The notes beneath the pieces are model-generated. The model saw nothing but the letters and a program-made list of their open reading frames with translations. It ran no database searches and had not been told where the DNA came from. The translations under genes were made by a program, and so were the position numbers. Of a DNA stretch of 21,052 nucleotides, positions 19,616-21,052 are shown one piece after another (the first letter of the stretch is position 1; every line of letters starts with the position of its first letter). The stretch is from Gnetum montanum (taxonomy: Eukaryota > Streptophyta > Gnetopsida > Gnetales > Gnetaceae), in contig MNCI01004511.1 of NCBI GenBank assembly GCA_015680685.1, positions 36,981 through 58,032 of the forward strand, read 5' to 3'.

Positions 19616-20186
19616 TTTTTACATGTATAAAAAATTAAAATGTGAACATCAATTTTAATATTGTAAAATGATAACAAATTTTACTTAGCTTTTAAGTATG
19701 ATGTTTATGCATACTCTTATTTTCTTTTTCTTTTTACTATACAGTCTTCATCATGATTAAAGGTCTTTCATGAATTGGCAATGTCCTTGAAACAAAAAAT
19801 AAATAGATAAAATTTTAAGATAACTTGGTTAAAGATATGGGGAAGTGAAAAAGTAGAGAGGTAAAGCTTCCAAAGCTAGATACACAATGTTTTTGAATAA
19901 ATAGTCTTAGAATACCCACTTGAATAATCTACCTTCACTTCTGTTCTCAAACATCAATGGAGAAAAACATAAGCAAATTGACATTACAAACTTTATAATA
20001 TATACTAGTTCCTTTGAAGGAACTTCAATTGTTCATGTTCAAAGCCACAACAAAGATGTTCTTACTAAGTTTAATAAAGTGAGAATTCCAAAGTAAAATA
20101 AGAGTAGAAAGATTGATCTACTTTTGTGTTTAATCTTGAATAGAAATTGAGGCATTAAAATTACATTTCTATTAATACTATCTATT
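19616..20186. other. Intergenic spacer, nothing recognised
   Basis: A+T-rich. The only structure noted is an 18-bp hairpin (AGTTCCTT, TG, AAGGAACT) near 20010. There is no ORF. Confidence 0.5.
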
Positions 20187-20306
20187 CTCTAGTCTATCAT
20201 AATAGAAAATGTTGAGTGATAAAGTTCTAATTAGACTATATATCTTAGCGTATTCCTATACTATAATTATTTCAAGGTTCCAACATCCTCTATTCTATCG
20301 TAATAG
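20187..20306 (+). mobile_element. 5'-truncated SINE with a 19-bp target-site duplication
   Basis: CTCTAGTCTATCATAATAG (20187-20205) and CTCTATTCTATCGTAATAG (20288-20306) match at 17 of 19 positions. They flank an 82-bp piece that begins AAAATGTTGAGTGATAAAGT, the same as 11599 onward, and ends CTATAATTATTTCAAGG as at 12200-12230. The tRNA-like head is absent, the usual outcome of incomplete reverse transcription. Confidence 0.75.
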
Positions 20307-20638
20307 TATTGAACAAATCTCCACACCATTTGTTCTAAGGTAGAAAATAAGGATTAATTTTGATTTCACTCTTTTAGATAATTTTTTTTAGTAATGTTTT
20401 GCAAATCTCACATCACATTATACTTTTCTTTATATTCTTAGCTATTTACCAAGATCTTAGTCTTTTCTTATGTACATGCACTTTATTTTTTTAAACAAGA
20501 TTTTCATACATGTGCTTTGCATGTAAAACATTTTGCATGAAATCTTTCTCATATAGAAATTGTTGATAAATTAATGATCAAGTTAACAATATCTATGTAG
20601 TTTTTTTTTCACCACTATGCAATTCTTGGATTCCATAA
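20307..20638. other. Intergenic spacer, nothing recognised
   Basis: A+T-rich with a T9 run near 20602. I see no gene or repeat. Confidence 0.45.
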
Positions 20639-21052
20639 ATCATCATCATCCTAGCATTGTCCCAACAAAATGGGATTAGCGACATGAGTTATTTTTTGCC
20701 ATTCACCTTTATGAATAAGTAGGTCTTTCTTTATTTGCAATTTCTTCATATTATTTTCAAATATTTTCCCCATGCCTTTGTTAGTCTTCTTTCAGTGGCT
20801 TTCGTAAAACAATGATGTAATAACATTTTTTTGTAGGCTTTTTTTCTAATCTTCTTTGCATATGCCCAAACCATCTTTACTTATCTAACATAGAAGCTAC
20901 TCCAAGTCTCTCTTGAATATTTGTATTATAAATTTTATCTCTTTTATTAACATTTAACATCCATATAATGATTTTCATTTTACCATAGTGACTTGTTGTT
21001 CATGTCTCTTTTGTAAGGCCCAACATTTAGCACCATATAAGATAGCAAGCTT
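20639..21052 (-). pseudogene. 3' end of an RTE-type LINE
   Basis: Read on the minus strand from the window end, the frames give short RT C-terminal matches typical of RTE ORF2 proteins: KRDLE and a Gly-rich DGLGICKED (the usual W-x-G-H region), then KKDLLIHKGEWQKITHVANP just before the stop. The sequence ends with GGGACAATGCTAGGATGATG and a GAT repeat (complement of 20641-20650), which is the 3' tail. Several stops and frameshifts are present. This is a different family from the LINEs at 6990-13008. Its 5' part lies beyond the window. Confidence 0.7.

Noticed and set aside
20008-20025. Perfect 8-bp stem hairpin AGTTCCTT-TG-AAGGAACT
   Set aside because: No gene or T-run next to it. Such short palindromes are expected by chance in 21 kb.

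Overview
The window looks like a repeat-dense intergenic stretch of a large plant nuclear genome, probably a gymnosperm (conifer-like). That assignment is an inference from the overall AT-rich composition, the layers of decayed retrotransposons, Athila-type Gag and primer-binding features, and the unusual LINE family. No host gene, rRNA, functional tRNA, CRISPR array or prokaryotic operon is visible. Nearly every open frame is either a piece of a transposon or a chance frame.

Layout, left to right. Positions 1-189 are the U3 end of a minus-strand LTR cut by the window edge. Positions 190-6861 read as the 3' part of one plus-strand LTR retrotransposon: a non-coding spacer (190-2149), a decayed second ORF with a transposon-protein-like middle and a coiled-coil C-terminus (about 2150-5800), a polypurine tract, and the 3' LTR (5986-6861). 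A solo LTR of the same family sits inside that ORF on the minus strand (2856-3755) with a perfect GAAAG target-site duplication (TSD). From about 6860 to 13008 there are several overlapping, 5'-truncated copies of one LINE family, mixed with tRNA-derived SINEs.

The best preserved object is a complete LTR retrotransposon at 13009-19122. It has 5' and 3' LTRs, a tRNA-Asp primer-binding site, a PPT and a perfect GTTTA TSD. It carries a gag frame (13956-16247) but no protease, reverse transcriptase, RNase H or integrase. It therefore looks non-autonomous and gag-only, and would depend on enzymes from a relative. It landed inside a LINE whose coding sequence resumes in frame at 19128, and that LINE had already received a SINE at about 12098-12233. 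The right end holds another tRNA-like element (19500-19615, minus), a 5'-truncated SINE with a 19-bp TSD (20187-20306), and the 3' end of a second, RTE-type LINE on the minus strand running to the window edge.

Points of most interest: (1) the U3 regions of all five LTRs carry a variable-copy array of GATATC-type palindromes just upstream of the TATA box; (2) the gag-only element has a gag frame with in-frame TAG codons but no frameshift; (3) there is a small SINE family with verifiable TSDs; (4) the LINE family has RT motifs unlike those of the common plant L1 and RTE clades; (5) an apparent 120-bp duplication abuts the single N at 18071 and is probably an assembly artefact. All homology statements come from reading motifs by eye. 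No database search was run.
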